Source of the DNA: Salminus brasiliensis
Lineage: Eukaryota > Chordata > Actinopteri > Characiformes > Bryconidae
Assembly (NCBI RefSeq): GCF_030463535.1
Contig: NC_132891.1
Coordinates: forward strand, 12,063,949-12,127,948
Length of the DNA stretch: 64,000 nucleotides
Reading direction: 5' to 3'
Part shown: positions 48,196 through 62,254 of the stretch, piece after piece
How positions within the stretch are numbered: the first letter of the stretch is position 1
Layout: each line of letters starts with the position of its first letter
Program-made: the position numbers and the translations under genes
The notes under the pieces: model-generated
Seen by the model: the letters and a program-made list of their open reading frames with translations, nothing else
What the model was told of the DNA's origin: nothing
The model's database searches: none

Positions 48196-51100
48196 TGTAT
48201 GTCTAGCTGCATACAGGAACCTGGGACAGAATCTGTGGGGTCCTCATCGCTATGGCTGTCTGAATGATGTGCAGGTGAGCAGTGTAGTGTCGGGGCCGTG
48301 TGCTGCTCACAGTCTGATCATCACAACAGAGGGCAAACTCTGGAGCTGGGGTGAGTCTTGAATTAAGAACTGTTTACTTAATTTTTTTTATGAAACAGTG
48401 GGGATGGCCATCTTTTGTTTTTTTGTGGAGCACTTTTGGTGTGACAGCGGATTCATTGAGATTATAACCACAGCGATCGTGAACTGACGAAGTGAATAGT
48501 ATAATATGCTCAGTCAGAGGATGTCGCAGTAAATGGAAGATGAGTGAGTGCACATAAACAGTGTTGCTGCTAACGCCTTATCTGATCGTCTCGCAAACGC
48601 TCGATACGTCCGTTTCACCAGCACTTCACAGCTGAGCTGGGCCGGTGCCCCTGAGCACTCTTTTTGTTGTGTTTTGAAATCTATCATTAAAAAGCCTATT
48701 GGCATGTTGGGTTGGCCTAAGACTGCCTTCACTTTGAATACGATACCATAAACCTTTTGATATGAAATTCTACACAAAATCAGAAAATAAGATGGATCTG
48801 AAGACACTTTGAAATGAATAAGCTTTTAAAAATCACTAAGCTTTGTAGTGAGCCCCCTGCCCCCCTTGACAGTCCTGAATACGTATATGCAGTTTCAAAT
48901 AAGATTTACTAGACATTTACTAAAGACATTTTAGTACATTTTGCTTATGATGTTATTTTAAAACCACACTAAACAAGATGTGTACAGTGTTCCAAATATG
49001 ATTAATTAGTGTTGTTGGTGGTCATACACTCCATAATGGCTAAATATTTAATTTCTGCAGTGCTGTTTTTCCTCCTGTCTACAATCAAATTATGCCTTAT
49101 AACTTTGAAGATTGCCACGTCTGCTCCTGCTGCTGTCCTTCATTAAGTATTCTCATATCAGTATTCCTGACAGAAAGGAAGGCATAGCGATAAAGGAGTT
49201 TGTGTTTGGACAGAATTATTAATCAGTTGTTGTTGCTCTCTCAGGACGCAATGACAAGGGCCAGCTGGGCCATGGAGACAACAAGCGGTTGGATGCCCCG
49301 AAGCTGGTGGAGGGATTAGGAGACGAGGTGATTGTGGCCGCTGCCTGTGGGCGCAATCACACCCTTGCTTTAACAGGTGGGTAGTTCACAGACAGTATAG
49401 GATGGTGCTGGTGTGATTTTTGTGGCTTAAACTGTTTGTGTGTGTCCTCTGTAGAAAATGGTACGGTCTTCTCATTCGGAGAGAACAAACTTGGACAGCT
49501 TGGTCAGGGCACTCAGACGGATGCTGTCCTCACCCCAGCTACAGTAAGATTGCTTTAGTCTTGGGTTCGTTTCATGTTGTTTTTAATGGTTGTCCATTGT
49601 TGGAAGTGCTCCATGGTCTGATGTAAACTGGTCATGTCCACAGGTCATGTACAACGGACAGCCGCTGGTTAAAGTGGCTTGCGGTGCTGAGTTTAGCATG
49701 GTGGTGGACTGTAAGGGTAACCTTTACTCCTTCGGGTGCCCAGAATATGGTCAGCTAGGTAAGCTTATGTAATATATTAAAGGTGTTTCTAGCTGTAGGA
49801 TATAATACACCAGCCTCTTCAGGGTTTTTAAGCTTTTTTTTTTTTCTTCCCCTCTACCTCTGATAGGACATAACTCTGACGGAAAGTTCATAGCTCGTGC
49901 TCAACGTATTGAGTTTGACTGCGAGCTTTTACCTCGACGAGTGGCCATTTTCATTGAGAAGACAAAGGATGGCCAGGTTCTGCCTGTACCGAATGTCGTG
50001 GCTCGAGATGTTGCATGTGGTGCCAATCACACAGTAAGTAGCCAAGCAGTGTTTTCTTCTGAAAGTGTAAGATCAGGTTGTTGGTGCTGAAATCATTGTT
50101 ATTCTTTTAACCTCACTGAAACAGTGTTTAGACAGGGGATATGGCTTGTTGTTATTTGGAAAGTTATTTTGACACATGAATGAGGTCCAAAAAGGATTGA
50201 GGTCAGATCGTAAGAGATTTGAAACCTAAGATGTATTGACTCTTAAGAGAGGAAGTTGTTGCCAGTCTAAACATGTCCTTGGCGTCCTCATCTCAGGCAC
50301 AAATATTATACCGTCTGTTAAGCAAAACTGACCTAAAAATGAAATGACTAACATTAGCTTCACAGCAGACACTTTAACTAAGCATAATGCTGTTTTCTGT
50401 GTACAGCTGGTGCTGGACTCGCAGAAGCGTGTGTTCTCTTGGGGTTTTGGAGGCTATGGACGCCTGGGCCACACAGAGCAGAAGGATGAGATGGTCCCTC
50501 GCTTGGTCAAGCTCTTTGATTTCCCTGGCCGTGGAGCTACTCAGATATATTGTGGATATCAGTGTTCTTTTGCTGTCAGTGAAATGGGTAAGCACTGTCT
50601 CTTTAATTTACTTGAGGAAATGGAAAGTGTTGATTTTAATAAGGGTGTTTACATTTTTTTTTTTATTTGTTACTGTTTCTCAGGTGGTCTGTTTTTCTGG
50701 GGTGTGACAAACACATCTCGTGAGTCAACCATGTATCCAAAAGCAGTTCAGGACCTGTGTGGCTGGAAGATTCGTAGTCTGGCCTGCGGGTGAGAATTTG
50801 ACCTCTGACTATTCCACGTCTCAATTATAGTTCTTGTCTCAAAGGTGTAATATAACTGTCCTCTTTGGTTTCTTAGGAAGAGCAGCATAATCATTGCAGC
50901 TGATGAGAGCACCATAAGCTGGGGACCTTCGCCCACATTTGGAGAGCTGGTATGTTTGGATTACAGTATTATGTTCCAAGGTCGGCCAAGTCATTCCTTT
51001 ACTGTGTTCTCTTTACTGGGCTTCAGTAGCCACATCAGATTTAAAACCCTGAAGCTGGTCTACGAAGCCAAAAATTAAAAAGTCAGCCCTTCGAGCTTCA

Positions 51101-51973
51101 AGTCAGGCTCTGCTTGACCTACCATCTGTTAAGACGAGTGAAAGACAACCAAATAAAAAACATGTTCGTAATAAAGATGAGTTTAAAGAACCTTTACTTG
51201 ATGTAAAGGTTGCTTACCTATGTAAAGTAAAGTATATGACAAACATGTTACTGCAGAGATTTTTATACAAGAACCACTTAAAGTACCTTTTATTTTTAAG
51301 AGTGTAGACCAAGGTAGTGGAATGAACATCCCCTGGGTGTCTGAATAGCTCAGCACTGTTTTCAAATGCTAGCTGAATACCTGTCTTTTAAGAGCGCTTA
51401 ACCCAACACTAATTCTGCAGTTATTTGAGGCTTAAATGTGATTGCATTCAAATATTAGATTTTTTTGTGTCTAATGTTCAGTTGTAATGTATGTGCATGT
51501 ATTTTGTGTACCTGGGAATTCATAACACAATATTTATATTTAAGTGTAAATCATTGTGTGTATGTATAAATACACTATGTATAATTCAAGATACATTATA
51601 CCAATTTTTTAGGGCTATGGAGACAACAAACCAAAGTCTTCCACCACAGCTCAGGAAGTCAAAACTCTGGATGGAGTTTATTCAGAACAGGTAAGAGACG
51701 ATATGACTAATGGTACAATGTGATGATGCACTTTAGATTTTCCTCGTTTGCTTGGTGTTTGGAAAGTTCCTTTTATACTGAAGCCACAAGCACGTCTCAA
51801 CCTATGAGGGTTTAGTGAAATCTGAGATTACGGTGCTCATTTTGATGGGTGTGGGTGGAGAGGCTTTTCACAGAAGACTTTTCAGTAATCCTTCTTGATT
51901 CATCATTGCAACATAAATGACATCTCAAACCATTCACATTATATAAGGTAGTGCCCTTATGAAAATGTTCTCA

Positions 51974-52058
<85 letters not shown>

Positions 52059-52297
52059 TATAAACCCTCATCAGGCTATCGCTGGGTGTTGGCTATATGT
52101 AATATGGGAATTTCCAAATGCTGAATCGCAAACTGCACCATTACTTTGATTTTAGGAGTGCTGAGTGAGTTATGGCTTCTGTGTTGTTTCAGGTGGTGAT
52201 GGGCTATGCACACACTATGATCATTGCCCGTCAGGAAACGGACCAGGAAAAAGAGAGGCTTAAGAAGCTGCCAGAGTACAACCCACGCACGCTCTGA
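46984..52297 (+). CDS. rcc2: Regulator of chromosome condensation 2 (TD-60), complete
   Basis: An RCC1-type seven-bladed beta-propeller protein of nucleus, centromere and midbody, known for roles in mitotic spindle assembly and Rac1/RalA/Arf6 signalling. Coding exons: 46984-47187, 47285-47378, 48207-48350, 49245-49376, 49455-49543, 49644-49758, 49867-50033, 50407-50587, 50684-50789, 50877-50949, 51613-51690, 52193-52297. All are GT-AG and phase-consistent; total 495 residues plus TGA (human 522). The N-terminus MPRKK is followed by a basic NLS-like GLKRKRASGKKKERE and an acidic patch, then repeats with family strings LLIFGATNWDLIGRKEVPKQ, CGRNHTLALT, YSFGCPEYGQLGHNSDGKF, VFSWGFGGYGRLGH and the C-terminus KKLPEYNPRTL, identical to human. 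The ATG is chosen because it matches the family start. The N-terminal tail is shorter than human. Confidence 0.97.
48153..48194. repeat. Poly(T) tract of about 42 bases
   Basis: An uninterrupted T run ending 12 bases before the start of rcc2 coding exon 3, acting as an extreme polypyrimidine tract (followed by GTGTATGTCTAG). Its length in the assembly may be unreliable. Confidence 0.9.
51976..52055. repeat. Long TG microsatellite
   Basis: About forty uninterrupted TG units in the last rcc2 intron, the longest microsatellite in the window. Confidence 0.95.
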
Positions 52298-53260
52298 TTG
52301 GACACAATACCTTCATCATTCTCATGTTCTCCAGGGGCTTCTGTTTTTGACCCAGAATACCTCTGCTTACTAGGTCATCTGTGTAGTCACAGTTTGGTTG
52401 GGATGGGATATTTTTTTAGGACCTCAGATTAAAAGTTGCAAGGTGAGCTATAAACCGAAATCAATTTGGACTGCAGTACGAAAGGAGCTTGCAATAACTG
52501 ATCCATGTGAGCTGGAGATGCATCACAGTGGCTCAACTTGTGGCTTCATGCACCTGTTTTAATACTACAGTATCTGTAGCTGAGGGGAACACCTCACATG
52601 GTTTTCTCCAAGCACTTAAACACCATTGGATTTCTACTTCTCACTTCTACATTCCTAAAAGGAGGTTCATCAAAGCATTCTAGATTTATTCTTGTTCTCT
52701 TTGGTTGTTAATTTTATTCCGTGAAGCCAGCTGGGAAAGAACGGTTCCCTGTCTGCTCTTTAACGATCGGTGCTAAATCATTTTGGTGCAGCCTGTCTTA
52801 TGGCTGATAAATTAGCTGGTATCACTGAAAAGACACCCACACTCCATACTTGTGCCTTTTTAAGTGATGTAATTCAGGCGGTGGATGCTTTGTTGTCCCA
52901 AAGATGACTTCTCTCACTGTAATCTGGGACCACTGTAGGGTGTCATTTATTTTCAGTATAAAGTCACTTACGTTTCATGTACTGTGCCATCTGTTTGTGT
53001 TCATCTGTGCTTAAGCGTTTGTCATTCCATTGTTTATTATAGTGAACTACCTGTATTTAAGTAATTGCAAGTTGTAAGAATTGTCCGACTACAGGATGTT
53101 GGGAAGCAACAAGCTCTACATCATGCTTTTACAGGAGAATTTTTACAATTCTTGTTGCTTGGAAACATTTTTGTTTGGAAAATGTATGTTAAGGAATTGG
53201 GATGTTCTGTTTATTTTTTTTCCCCTGACAATGTTATTAAATAAAGGCTCATTTAAGTTG
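52298..53260 (+). other. rcc2: rcc2 3' untranslated region with poly(A) signal
   Basis: Non-coding sequence follows the TGA. AATAAA at about 53239-53244 is the likely main polyadenylation signal. A second AATAAA at 53804-53809 could give a longer 3' end, which would lie about 230 bases from the convergent rpl22 3' end. Confidence 0.6.
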
Positions 53261-54064
53261 GTAATTTGTTAGCCACACTTTACTCTGGGTGTTCCCATCT
53301 GTACTGTTCCGTTTCATGTATTACAGGTTATCTGAAAAAGGAATAAGCCAGTCTTTTTAGATGTGTCTTGAGTCAGGCTACTATAAACCATTTAGTATGT
53401 TGTAAATCGGTGGTCACCCATCCTGGTCTTGGAGATGTACCTTCCTAGTTCCAGCCAATTAGGCTTCAGAAGCTCTTAATTAACTGGATGAGCTGCATGA
53501 CTGTTAAGGTGTGTGAGCATGAAGCCTGCAGATCTCCAGGAGGAGTACTGGTGACCACTGATGGTTTAGAATGGTATTGCTCCATTACAATCAAATGCAA
53601 GGAGGAAACGAACAAGATGGTTCTTCATCTAAGAAAGAAAAAAAAAAGGTCTAACAATATTGGTACCAACATCTCTCAAACCCAGGATTGGAATGACTAA
53701 ATCAGTATCTTAAGACCATCAAGCTTATTTTCCTTTCTCAGACCAGTTTTAATTAGGCTCTGGTTCTTTACCTCAGGTACTAAGCATGTGGTCACTTACA
53801 ACAAATAAAATTTTGCTGACAAATTATGGATCATGTGCTTTCTTTGACTATCCTCAGAGCTGATTCCCTAGATGTACTTTTTAAGTAGATGCATGTTTTG
53901 TCACATTTACATCCATGTCTGACTGAGCCCTGAATTCTGAACATGTTAATAGCTTTTTGCTATACATTGTTTTCCAAGTGCATATGAAAAAAGGAAGCTC
54001 TGATGACTGCGTTGAAAATTATAGTATTAAATGAATTTATTGAAACATACAAAAGATGAACAGT

Positions 54065-55227
<1,163 letters not shown>

Positions 55228-55272
55228 TGGGAAAACGGGCTAAGAGAGAGAACAGAGATCGCGCATGCGCCA
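55228..55272 (-). promoter_or_regulatory. rpl22: rpl22 core promoter: TOP-like leader and NRF-1-like palindrome
   Basis: Reading the minus strand, a pyrimidine run CTGTTCTCTCTCTTAG lies about 15-35 nt before the ATG, as expected for a 5' terminal oligopyrimidine leader of a ribosomal protein mRNA. Just upstream is GCGCATGCGC (55261-55270), a perfect palindrome matching the NRF-1 consensus. The TSS near 55250 is inferred. Confidence 0.6.
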
Positions 55273-55452
55273 CGTCGGGGTCTGATGAATCGAGTGCAGA
55301 TGTGGTCGATGTAATCAGCAGTTCTGAATTTGACTAATGTGTGCAGGTTAGGGACGCAGGTCACAGGATTAGCATAAACTGTTATGCTTAACTGCAGTAT
55401 TGTTGGGATGTTCACGTGTGTTTGAGGCGCAGGTAGGTAGGGTGTTACACTG

Positions 55453-55526
55453 GGGAGAAAAAAAAAAAAAAAATTATATATAGAATATAAAAAAAATAGA
55501 TAAATATATATATATATATATATAGT
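55453..55526. repeat. Poly(A) and AT-rich simple sequence
   Basis: An A run of about 17 followed by interrupted AT repeats, upstream of rpl22. Confidence 0.85.
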
Positions 55527-56514
55527 TAAAAACAACGACAGGAAGGCCCAAGTTAAGGAACACAAATTTATCTAGCGCTATTTAAGCTTAACAATTGCGC
55601 CCCCTGTAGACTGAGGCAAGGTCATTAAACCGAGGGGGCGGTTTGTTATTACTCTGTGGCTTTGCTAGCTACATAACTATGAACGAACTTGATGTTCATG
55701 TAATTTGATGGGCCACAAGTAGCCTAATTAAACCTTAAAACAAGCGGTTTAACCACTTGCCCAATACCCACACTTAAATATAAATAAAACGACGCCCCTG
55801 TTTATTGTAAAGTCAGGTGAGGAACAGTAAGGGTTTGGTTACAAGGCTCTGTGGATCCAGACCACGCAAACCAATGAAGACAGGCAAAGGTGTAGAACAA
55901 GTGAATGCTTTTTATTAAGTGCTTTTACAGTAAAACTACATTTAAAAGTGCTACAATACAATAAAACAGCCTTTTTAACTAGTGAGGCAGTTGTGGCTTA
56001 GGGGTAGTTTGCCAAATTACAGGGTTCCTGTGACCTCCTTAGTCAAGAAATCAGAAATACATGGGCTGGCACCCACAGTCTAACAGCACAGGCCTACATG
56101 GCTGGAAACTTACGGGAAACATACCTCTTACCTGTTAGAAACCCCTGGTGGGCCTCACATTGAAGCATGCTGAAAGTTTACCAAATCCTTACCAACTTAA
56201 AGCACACTGCTATAAAAGTCAGGGACTACTGGTAAAAAGCTCTAAAACAATACCCCACTAACATTTCTAGAGTAGTAAAAGCAAAGTTATGGAATATGCA
56301 GGTAAAAGCAGAGAAGCAAGCAAACTAACAGCCCTTTTTTTTTGTTTTTGCCTGCTTTTTTAAAAGGCTTGGCTCCTCCCCCACTTACTTCAGCCAGGTA
56401 TCTCACTGGTCAGTGAGTCAGGTGGCTAGGCAGGTACACCTGTGGAGGGAGGGTCAGATAGAGAGAGGCAGACGCAAATGCGAAACCTACCTGCAATGCA
56501 CGAAACACAGGTTT

Positions 56515-56790
56515 CAGAAGGCTAAGCTGGTCTTTGATGGCCTAGGTGGTTTAAAAACTGCTCAACTGGTCATCATACAAAACATACCCTATGCTCGTAA
56601 GCAAGCTTAATCTGGTTGACCAGATGTTTCTGTTTAAGTCTGATGGACTAGCTGGTCTGTTAACATGCACCTGAATGACACAGCTGGTTGACTAGTTTGT
56701 TTAAGCTGCTCACACTGCTGGGCCAATGTGGTCAGGCTGATCGTGCTGTCAGCCATTGTGGTCATGCTTTCTGATCAGCTTGGTCATGCA
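56515..56790. repeat. Degenerate CTGGT-rich tandem repeat
   Basis: The string GCTGGT or close variants recurs about every 20-40 bases (TAAGCTGGTCTTTG, CTCAACTGGTCAT, GACTAGCTGGTCTG, ACAGCTGGTTGACTAG), mixed with GTGGTCAGG and TTGGTCATGC forms. It looks like an old minisatellite between rpl22 and rnf207. Confidence 0.5.
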
Positions 56791-57492
56791 CTTCTCATGC
56801 AAAGCTATGAAAATGTAGTTTGCTCTTTTTACTCTGAACTCTAAAGCTGAAATAAGAGCAAATAAGGTAGAATTTCATTAACCAATATTTGCAGATATTT
56901 AGTGGAAGTCAGTGTGTTAACTGTCTGGTACTTGTAATACTATTTTTGTCACTCGTTGGTAGATAAAGGGTATCTGGTTTCTCTTGTGTAATCAGTGTTT
57001 GGTTGTATAGATACGTGACCACCCTCCCCTCCTTTCAGCTGTTCCTCTGTGTGAATCCCTGATTCTCCCTGACGTCAAGGCCAGCCCTCTATCTAGACCG
57101 GCTCACAAACCCTCTACATGGCTTTCATTCCAGCCACAGACAGCAGGGCTAGGACACCAGCAAGGTGAATGGATGTCTGTGTTGTATATGTTCAACTTGT
57201 TTTGATTGCTTAGTCCTACACATGTAGGTTTTCAGTTCTTTTAAGCTTCGTATTCACTCATACTTCTTTTGTTCGCATGTCTTAGTCCAATAATAGGTTT
57301 ATATATAGGTGCGTTGAGGTACATGGGGGAGAAGAAGCATTAGTCTATGTCTTCTTTTATGTTCTATTTCTGGTTCAGTGCCAGAGAGACTCAACAACAG
57401 TATGCTAAACCCTTCTGTATTCAGTAGTAGCTAAAGCATTAGTTACATCCTGGCCTGCTGTAAGGATATGAAGAACCTCTCTGCCTTTGCAG

Positions 57493-57683
57493 ATGTCTGG
57501 AGGAATCTTCGCCCCCTTGGATAATCTTTTTGACCCGGACAGTGCCAGCTGCCACCCCTTGGTGTGCCACTTGTGCCATGAACAGTACGAACATCCCTGC
57601 CTTCTGGATTGTTATCACACCTTCTGTGCCAGCTGTCTACGTGGTAGAGCTGTGGACAGTCGACTGACGTGCCCCCTCTGTGG
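57493..57683 (+). other. rnf207: rnf207 exon 1: RING finger
   Basis: 191 nt ending in phase 2. The ATG follows TTTGCAG directly, which could be an acceptor after an upstream noncoding exon; one candidate donor, AGCAAG|GTGAATG, lies near 57163. All eight zinc ligands of the RING are present. Confidence 0.93.
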
Positions 57684-57819
57684 GTAAGAACCTGCCTTTG
57701 CAGTTTCAGCCAGAAAAGAACCTTGTTGTCTGCTTGAACTTTGTGGACAATCGGTATTAACATAACGGTGCTACTTAAGGAACTGAATTCTGTAGCTAAA
57801 TATACAATTACATTATATA

Positions 57820-57870
<51 letters not shown>

Positions 57871-60800
57871 AAATACACTTTACAAGACAAGGGTTCTTCT
57901 ACTGGAAACTTTTTGGGATCTATATAAACTTATATAGATATATAAACAAAAAGTAAGGACATTTGTTTATGGTAGATTATTTCTTTGTGATAACAATGCT
58001 TCCTGGCAATAAATTGTATACCGTTGGAAAGCCTGTTAACACATTTGTAAGGAACATGCTTTTGTGGGATGAGAAGCAGAGCTGAGTTTGTGAGTTGCGC
58101 CCATGAAAAATTTGCCAAATCCTCTCTGCCAAACAGCTTATTTTGCTGTTGAGTCGTTTGGTGGACTGGATGATTCAAGTTGGAAAAAAAAGACATATTG
58201 GCAGTTTACCAATTTATTCATTTAACAAACAAGAGCCTCAGCAGCATGTGGAAGAACCGTACACAGCCAAAACAGCCTGGCACCTCCTCCACCACACACT
58301 GGTTTTAATGGCATCTCATTCTTCAACCAGCATATACTGCAAGTTAGCCAACATGGCTGTGTTGGTCACTCTGGCACAAACAGCATGCCCAAGCTGATCC
58401 CACAAATGTTCAATGGGGTTAAGGTCAGGACTGCTGGCAGGCCATTCAATCCTATGGGACTATGGGAAGTGCCCTATCCCCACTGGTTACAGAATTTTAT
58501 CTTGATTTCTCTCTGCATTGAGATTGCCTCCAATGATGACAAGCCTAGTTTTTCCAGAGAGGGAGATGCTGCCCCATACCATCACACTGCCTCCATCAAA
58601 AGATGTTACTCTATTGGTGCAGCAATCAGCTTAGCGTTCTCCGTGTCTTATCCACACTTTAACCCTATGATTCAACTGCCATAGGCAGAATCTGGACTCA
58701 AAACTGACACCATTTAAAAGGGAAATTAAGAGGCTTTCCATGGTATAAGATTTATTGCATTTTATTGAAGCGTAGTTGCAACAAAGAAATAATATACCTA
58801 TTGCTATATACATAGATGTTCCACCATGGAGAAAAAGCATTTAAGCTTTCAAAGGGAATAGTTGAGTTGTCATTGTTCTATACAGCCTTATAGAAAGGGT
58901 CCTTCATGGGTTCCTTTAAGAAAACATAATAGTGCTGTATAGAGCCTTGAGAGTTTAAAAACCATTTGGATGCTTAAATGGTTACTTGTCTGGTCTTTAT
59001 ATTATTCAAAAACCTTTTCTAGATATTTTTATATAGAGCGTTTTCATAAATGCTTCTCTTTAGCACCAAAGCACTTTCACTATTGTTACTAATTGTTACT
59101 ATTGCTATTGTAAGCAAAAACATTTCAGTAATGTATGGAAGTGTTTTTGAGTAGTAGACAAATCACCATGTCCTACCCATTACTGCATCACACACCACTA
59201 AAAAACACAAGTATTGTAAGATATGTTAATATATTAATAATAATATGTATATATTATATAATATCTATTTTATTTTAATATAAAATGTTATTTTACGATT
59301 GCTTAAGTGTATATTAAGTCAAATGCAAATGTTTGTGCACCCCTGGTTAAATTACATGTTTTTTTTAATTCTATATAAAAGTACGTTTACATCTACAGCA
59401 AAGACACTTCTGCACATATTAATGCACAATCATGTTTTTTTTTTAACTTAATTTAACATATTTTTAATAAATACATGTATAAAAATGGTAAATAGCAAAT
59501 AAATAGTAATTGTGCTTTCAACAGTGTTTACCAGTCCTGTCCTTTTGGGCCTTTAGAAAGCCCACATTTTGCTGTACTTTAGCTTTGACAGGTACTCTGA
59601 ACCAACCATGCAAGTACATATACAGTGGGGAAAAAAAAGTATTTAGTCAGTCACCAATTGTGCAAGTTCTCCCACTTAAAAAAATGAGAGAGGCCTGTGA
59701 TTGACATCATAGGTAGACCTCAACTATGAGAGACAAAATGAGAAAAAAAAATCTGATATGCAAATAATGGTGGAAAATAAGTATTTGGTCACCTACAAAC
59801 AAGCAAGATTTCTGTCACAGACCTGTAACTTCTTCTTTAAGAGGCTTCTCTGTCCTCCACTCATTACCTGTATTAATGGCACCTGTTTGAACTTGTTAAC
59901 AGTATAAAAGACACCTGCCCACAACCTCAAACAGTCACACTCCAAACTCCACTATGGTGAAGACCAAAGAGCTGTCAAAGGACACCAGAAACAAAATTGT
60001 AGACCTGCACCAGGCTGGGAAGACTGAATCTGCAATAGGCAAGCAGCTTGGTGTGAAGAAATCTGCTGTGGGAGCAATAATCAGACCACTGCTAATCTCC
60101 CTCGATCAGGGGCTCCATGCAAGATTTCAGCCCGTGGGGTCAAAATGATCACAAGAACGGTGAGCAAAAATCCCAGAACCACACGGGGGGACCTAGTGAA
60201 TGACCTGCAGAAAGCTGGGACCAATGTTACAAAGGCTACCGTCAGTAACACACTATGCCGCCAGGGACGCAGATCTTGCAGTGCCAGATGTGTTCCCCTG
60301 CTTAAGCCAGTACATATCCGGGCGCGTCTGAAGTTTGCTAGAGAGCATTTGGATGTTCCGGAATGTCTTATGTCTTATAAGAATGTCTTATGTTCAGATG
60401 AAACCAAAGTAGAACTGTTTGGTACAAACACAACTCGTTGTGTTTGGAGGAGAGTGAATGCTGAGTTGCATCCAAAGAACACCATACCAACTGTGAAGCA
60501 TGGGGGTGGCAACATCATGCTTTGGGGCTGTTTCTCTGCAAACTAGGACGACTGGTCCGTGTACATGAAAGAATGAATAGGGCCGTGTGTTGTGAGATTT
60601 TGAGTGCAAACCTCCTTCCATCAGCAAGGGCATTGAAGATGAAACGTGGCTGGGTCTTTCAGCATGACAATGATCCCAAGCACACTGCCATGAATGCTAT
60701 GAATGGGCCAACACACCAGCAACAGTGTGTGCCAACCTTGTGAAGACTTACAGAAAACGTTTGACCTCTGTCATTGCCAGCAAAGGATATATAACAAAGT

Positions 60801-62207
60801 ATTGAGATGAACTTTTGTTATTGACCAAATACTTATTTTCCACAATTATTTGCAAATAAATTCTTTAAAAATCAGACAATGTGATTTTTTAAATTTTTTT
60901 CTTCTCATTTTGTCTCTCATATTTGATGTCTACTTATGATGTCAATTACTCTCTCTCTTTTTTTTTTAAGTGGGAGAACTTGCACAATTGGTGACTGACT
61001 AAATACTTTTTTCCCCACTGTATGGACTATATTGTATGGATGGTATTATCCAATGATTTAGATTGGAAAACACTGGTCTGAGGTGTAATAAAGTAAAATC
61101 TAGAGCGGGTTTAGTACTAGTGATGATAGCCTACAAATTATCTACATGTGAGTAGAATACTCATTCAATGATTAGCCTCATTCCATGTAAAGAGCCTCAG
61201 TAGTGTCATGTTCATAAAGCAGAATGACATCCAGTTTCCCAGTGCCAGGGCATAGCAGAAGCAACTGCAGCATGGATTACCTGACTGGAATCAACAGCTG
61301 CAGTATAAATCCTTATCTTGTTTTAGCCTGAATGGAAATACACACTACATGCTACATTAAGGCCACTGTGGCTTCAAACAAACACTGGGTGCTTAGGTAC
61401 CTGGCACTGGGTTGCTTATCCTGAGCTCTGTGGGATAAGAGACAGTTACAGCTCCTCTGTGCTGTCTTTTCACCTGCTGCAGAATAGTAAGGCATGCAAC
61501 AGCTCTCTGCTATACAATATCCGCTACAGATACTGCACATAAGGAAATGCATTCAAAATGGGGAGATGCTTACAGTTAAACCAGCATGTTTATGTAAGTA
61601 TTAAATTCATTAATAGCTTCGCTTCAGTGTTTGTCTCTTTGGATAGGTCTTTACTAGTAATTATATATCTTGAGCTGTATTCTGATTAATTTAGCAAAAT
61701 AATCATTGTAAACATGGGATAAACTAGGCGTGTTCAAATGCGTTGGTTTGAATGTGGCGATTCAATGGTAATAATTGATTTAAATAAGTTAACAACCCAA
61801 AGTACAATTCTCTGATTTTATTTCTTTTGTATGATGTAAAAATAAAACATAGCATAGGTAGTCCAGTTACAAGTACAGTATTTTTGAAAAATCAAATCAC
61901 ATGGAATTGCCGTCAAATCTGAGATTTTGTGTATGGAAGTGTTTAAAGGATCTTGAAGAATGGAGAACACAACCGGATGTAATTGTTGCCAGGTCAGAGA
62001 TGTACACCCCTACAGATTTCAAGACTGTTAACTAAGAAGTCTTCTTCTAATTGGGAGGATCAGGGCCATTTCTACTGTAGTGTACTCAGCAGTTTGGGAC
62101 TATATTTACTTCTAGCTCACTTCATAAGCACCCTGTTTTATCTAGGAATTCAGAATGATGCTATTTCTGTCCTTGTTACTATGAGGCAGGAGAACAGGAG
62201 TGGTAGA

Positions 62208-62254
<47 letters not shown>

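Larger units (their letters stand above)
55273..57492. other. Intergenic DNA between rpl22 and rnf207
   Basis: Divergent spacer of about 2.2 kb with simple sequence at 55.45 kb and the degenerate tandem repeat at 56.5 kb. The stretch at 57,060-57,163 before a GTGAATG donor may be an rnf207 noncoding exon. An AATAAA on the minus strand near 55,910 has no assigned transcript. Confidence 0.45.
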
